Assembly: GCA_012032075.1 (NCBI GenBank)
Contig: JAAURU010000073.1
Location: 1 to 11,284 of the forward strand
Direction: 5' to 3'
Source: Flavobacterium sp.
Lineage (GTDB): Bacteria > Bacteroidota > Bacteroidia > Flavobacteriales > Flavobacteriaceae
Length of the DNA stretch: 11,284 bases
Below the pieces are notes generated by a model that saw only the letters and a list, made by a program, of their open reading frames with translations, was not told where the DNA came from and made no database searches. Shown piece after piece: positions 9,019 to 11,284 of the stretch (position 1 is its first letter; every line of letters starts with the position of its first letter). The translations under genes were made by a program, and so were the position numbers.

Positions 9019-9315
9019 ATGTCAAAATTTGGAGAACTTATCGATGCTCAAGTACCAGTATTGATAGATTTTTTTACAGAATGGAACGAACCATCAGTTG
9101 CGATGAACGAAGTTATTCGTGATGTTGCAGCAGCGCTAGGGGATAAAGCTAGAGTTATAAAAATTGATGTGGATAAAAACCGTGAACTTGCAGAAGCGCT
9201 TCGTGTGAAAGGTCTTCCTACTTTGATGATTTACAAAGAAGGTCAGATGGTGTGGAGACAAAGCGGTGAAATGGATGCTAATACTTTAATTGCATTGGTT
9301 CAAGAGCAAGCTTAA
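9019..9315 (+). CDS. Thioredoxin-fold protein lacking both active-site cysteines
   Basis: A 98-residue single-domain thioredoxin-fold protein, intact in this window. The fold markers are VLIDFFTEW (the Asp at 17 corresponds to the buried Asp26 of E. coli TrxA), VIKIDVDKNRELAEALRVKG, and the cis-proline loop GLPTLMIYKEGQ (Pro67). Where thioredoxins have WCGPC, this protein has W22-N-E-P-S26, so both redox cysteines are replaced, and the protein contains no cysteine at all. It therefore cannot do dithiol-disulfide exchange and is more likely a binding or scaffold protein, or a partner of another enzyme. I recall similar WNEPS proteins in other flavobacteria, which would mean the change is conserved and not a local mutation. 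It has its own candidate promoter and ends in a 4-nt overlap with the convergent deacetylase gene. The partner is unknown. Confidence 0.9.
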   Translation: MSKFGELIDAQVPVLIDFFTEWNEPSVAMNEVIRDVAAALGDKARVIKIDVDKNRELAEALRVKGLPTLMIYKEGQMVWRQSGEMDANTLIALVQEQA

Positions 9316-10025
9316 TTAATTTTATCAAAAACAAATCCTTTTTCTTTTAATTTTTGAATAGCCATTGGTAATGCATATTTCATGTTTTTTGCTGCTTTCA
9401 GACTGTCGTGAAAAACAATTATACTGCCTGAACTAACATTTTTAATAACATTAGTATAACAATTTTCAGGTGAAACAGTAGCATCAAAATCATAGCTTAA
9501 AACATCCCACATTATAATCTTATAGCCTTTTTTTCTAATTTTTTTAGCTTGAGAATATTTTATTTTTCCATAAGGAGGACGAAATAGTTTTGAGTGTATA
9601 GTGTTAGGTATTAAATGCTCAGTGTTCAGTTTTAAGTGTTCAGTTTCCAATTTAGTGTTTTCATCTTCCAGCTTCCCGCTTCCTACTTCCATCTCTTTTT
9701 CACATAATTCAAAATTTTCTATATATTTATTAGTATTGGCTTTCCATCCATTCAAATGATTAAAAGTATGATTGCCAATTGCATGACCATCTATTACTAT
9801 TTTTTTAAAAATTTCAGGATGTTTTTTTATGTTTTCACCAATACAAAAAAAAGTAGCTTTTATATTTTCTTTTTTTAGTAGATCTAAAACCCATTCAGTT
9901 ACATTAGGAATTGGTCCATCATCAAAAGTTAAATAAATTTTATTTTCATTGTTTTTTATTTTCCAAAGATAATTGAAAAACAATTTTTGAATAAATGTTG
10001 GAGTTTTTGTCCAGAATGGTTTCAT
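9312..10025 (-). CDS. Polysaccharide deacetylase (NodB/CE4 domain) with a heptad-repeat insertion
   Basis: A 237-residue carbohydrate-esterase-4 protein that would remove N-acetyl groups from an envelope or extracellular polysaccharide. The motifs are present in order: TFDDGP (D35, D36), HTFNH (H86, H90, metal ligands), RPPYG (149-153), W173-D174-V and FHDS (H206). This fits an active metal-dependent enzyme of the Bacteroidota type. I see no clear signal peptide, so location is uncertain. Residues about 113-147, between motifs 2 and 3, are encoded by a degenerate 7-bp tandem array and read as heptapeptides KLEDENT, KLETEHL, KLNTEHL, IPNTIHS. The start is placed at the ATG at 10025 (MKPFWTKTP); the longer frame from 10058 would run into the terminator hairpin. 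It ends overlapping the convergent thioredoxin-like gene by 4 nt. Confidence 0.9.
   Translation of the reverse strand: MKPFWTKTPTFIQKLFFNYLWKIKNNENKIYLTFDDGPIPNVTEWVLDLLKKENIKATFFCIGENIKKHPEIFKKIVIDGHAIGNHTFNHLNGWKANTNKYIENFELCEKEMEVGSGKLEDENTKLETEHLKLNTEHLIPNTIHSKLFRPPYGKIKYSQAKKIRKKGYKIIMWDVLSYDFDATVSPENCYTNVIKNVSSGSIIVFHDSLKAAKNMKYALPMAIQKLKEKGFVFDKIN
9586..9690. repeat. Degenerate heptanucleotide tandem array (15 units) inside the deacetylase gene
   Basis: Reading the plus strand from 9586 in steps of seven gives 15 in-phase units. Most resemble AGTGTTC, AGTTTTA or AGCTTCC (for example 9621, 9635 AGTGTTC; 9642 AGTTTCC; 9663-9690 ATCTTCC, AGCTTCC, CGCTTCC, TACTTCC). The phase holds over 105 bp. 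Because 105 is a multiple of 3, the frame is preserved, and three DNA units encode one heptapeptide. The array grades from AGTGTTC-like units at one end to xxCTTCC units at the other. Confidence 0.8.
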
Positions 10026-10046
10026 AAGGTAAAAATAAATAATAAA

Positions 10047-10077
10047 AAAATGTGACAAGAATTTCCTGTCACATTTT
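10047..10077 (-). terminator. Rho-independent terminator after the GT117 gene
   Basis: A perfect 11-bp inverted repeat, AAAATGTGACA (10047-10057) and TGTCACATTTT (10067-10077), encloses a 9-nt loop. On the minus strand the stem is followed by TTTTTTTATTATTTATTTTT, a good U-tract. It lies just downstream of the GT117 stop at 10099 and 22 nt before the deacetylase ATG, so it should separate the two transcripts. Some bidirectional activity is possible because the other side is also T-rich. Confidence 0.75.
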
Positions 10078-10098
10078 ATTTGATAAGAGTTTTGAAAA

Positions 10099-11284
10099 TT
10101 ATTCCAAATTCTTTCTCTTATACTCTGAAAACATTTTGTTATAATTATTGAATTTTATTTTTTCTTGATTATAAAACGTTACGTCATCAGCACGTTTAGC
10201 AATTTCTAATAAACTTCTGTAGCGTTCTATATTAGATATTATTTCAAAATCCGTATCTCTATCGGTTTTAGATATGTCAAAACCTTTGTAATAATTTAAT
10301 TCTTCATGGTATTTTGTAATCAATTTTTTAAGAATTTCTCTAGCTTTCTCTTTTTTGTCTATTTCATAGTAGCCTTCTGCAAAAGGTTCCACTAAAGTAT
10401 AATAGCCGAAATAATCAATAGGCATTTTTTCCATAGCCAATTCTATTATATTTTCTGCTTTTTTATTTTTTACCCTCATTGATTAATGTTTCCATTAAGC
10501 GAGCAAGATTTGTTCTATATGTAATTCCGTTTTTACGTGTTTCTGGGTCATGATAGATGTTTGGATTACCACTATTTCCCCAATCCCATTTTGTAATTAT
10601 ATTGTACATTTTGTCAGAGTCAATATAGCCCATTTCTAAAGGATTTGGTCCGTTTTTACCACTTTTTGTTTTTATTGGGACTAATTTAAAGCACATTCCG
10701 TCCAATTCTAAATAGTCTTTCATCCATAAATAATCATCATCACCAAAACTTCCTCCTGTAAAATAAATAGGTCGTTTCCAGTTGTTTGCATTGATAATAT
10801 CAAGCATCATTAATCTATTCTTATAAATTGCCTCACCTTTTACTTTAAATTCCATTTGAGGAACAATTGAATCATAGTATTTTGGTGAAACCACCTTGTT
10901 TTCTATTATGGTTTTTTTATCAATAGGGATAAAAAATTTATTAGTAGGATAATAGTTTACAAATTGTCCACTTCTTAATTCAATTTTTGCTCTTTCATCT
11001 TCAAGTGAAATAAATTCGATTAATTTTGCTAAAGAGATTGAATCGTTTGTCTTTTCAATAAAAAAGCTATAATCACGCTTACTTCCTTTATACATATCGC
11101 TTTCTAATGTAAGAGGAATTGGCTCCGATTCGTATGCCTTGCGTCTCATTTGGTCAATATACCAATCGGTCATAAACAAACTAGTATTAACAATTCTAAC
11201 ATCTGTTCTATAACCTTCTATTTCTTGAGCATACCATAATGGGAAAGTGTCATTATCTCCTATGGTAAATAATATAGCATTTTT
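10099..11284 (-). CDS. GT117/DUF2723 family membrane glycosyltransferase, C-terminal part (partial, one frameshift)
   Basis: The window holds the C-terminal 394 codons of a large envelope protein annotated in Bacteroidota as DUF2723 or glycosyltransferase family 117. The frame is open to the right edge, and the first visible residues (AILFTIGDNDTFPLWYAQEI, EGYRTDVRIVN, TSLFMTDWYIDQM) are the conserved block following the N-terminal membrane domain of this family. NWKRPIYFTGG and the C-terminal repeat-like helices (MEKMPIDYFGYYTLVEPFAEGYY, KKEKAREILKKL) also fit. Full-length relatives are about 1000 residues, so about 600 N-terminal residues lie outside. A one-base insertion in the A6 run at 10466-10471 splits the frame at GGT-AAA-AAA. 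Removing a base restores EGKNKKAENIIELAMEKMP. A separate C-terminal gene is less likely. The sugar donor and acceptor are unknown. Confidence 0.85.

Noticed and set aside
9019..9315. Ordinary thioredoxin (trxA)
   Set aside because: Both active-site cysteines are missing, so the canonical name and redox function are not supported.
9586..9690. CRISPR array
   Set aside because: The units are only 7 bp, contiguous, without spacers, and lie inside a coding frame.
10026..10058. Longer N-terminus for the deacetylase (start at 10058)
   Set aside because: The extra 11 codons overlap one arm of the terminator stem and add no conserved sequence; the ATG at 10025 begins the family-like MKPFW segment.
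10099..10479. Independent small gene downstream of the GT117 protein
   Set aside because: Removing one A from the run at 10466-10471 fuses it in frame with the GT117 C-terminus, and its helices match the family's usual tail.

Overview
The window looks like a piece of chromosome from a member of the Flavobacteriaceae (Bacteroidota), probably Flavobacterium or a close relative. The evidence is strongly AT-rich DNA, A-rich leaders in place of Shine-Dalgarno sites, several TAnnTTTG-like promoter elements, a type IX secretion C-terminal sorting domain, a GT117/DUF2723 protein, and a PolA of the typical length for the group. This placement rests on recognised families, not on a database search.

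Layout. 1-2474 (minus strand) is a tightly overlapping three-gene unit, read from right to left: a winged-helix nucleotidyltransferase, a B12-binding radical SAM enzyme, and the first 36 codons of a class I SAM methyltransferase that continues past the left edge. 2475-2770 is an AT-rich divergent intergenic region. 2771-4087 (plus) holds two small exported proteins: an ankyrin-repeat protein and a DOMON-like protein with a type IX sorting domain. 4113-4251 is a MITE/REP-like imperfect palindrome lying between convergent genes. 4263-4652 (minus) is a small Cys-rich putative lipoprotein, followed by polA at 4773-7611 (minus). 7736-8966 (plus) is a membrane-anchored metallophosphoesterase and 9019-9315 (plus) a thioredoxin-fold protein lacking both catalytic cysteines. 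Convergent to it, 9312-10025 (minus) is a NodB-type polysaccharide deacetylase carrying an in-frame heptanucleotide repeat array. A strong hairpin terminator at 10047-10077 separates it from the C-terminal part of a GT117/DUF2723 membrane glycosyltransferase that runs off the right edge (10099-11284, minus).

Sequence quality. Seven of the eleven genes are broken by single-base indels, nearly all in or beside short A/T runs. I count 14 (12 deletions, 2 insertions), and each is repaired by one base to give a continuous protein of normal family length. Because essential-type genes such as polA are hit, I read these as sequencing or assembly errors, not pseudogenes. The seven genes are therefore annotated as single reconstructed CDSs with the break positions given.

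Function. No single pathway unites the window. The most system-like block is the left-hand unit (nucleotidyltransferase, B12-radical SAM, methyltransferase), whose overlapping genes suggest translational coupling and a shared, unidentified modification or biosynthetic route. polA, the metallophosphoesterase and the thioredoxin-like protein look like housekeeping genes. The deacetylase and GT117 protein point to cell-envelope or glycan metabolism. The clearest oddities are the cysteine-less thioredoxin, the 15-unit heptamer array inside the deacetylase domain, and the intergenic palindrome.
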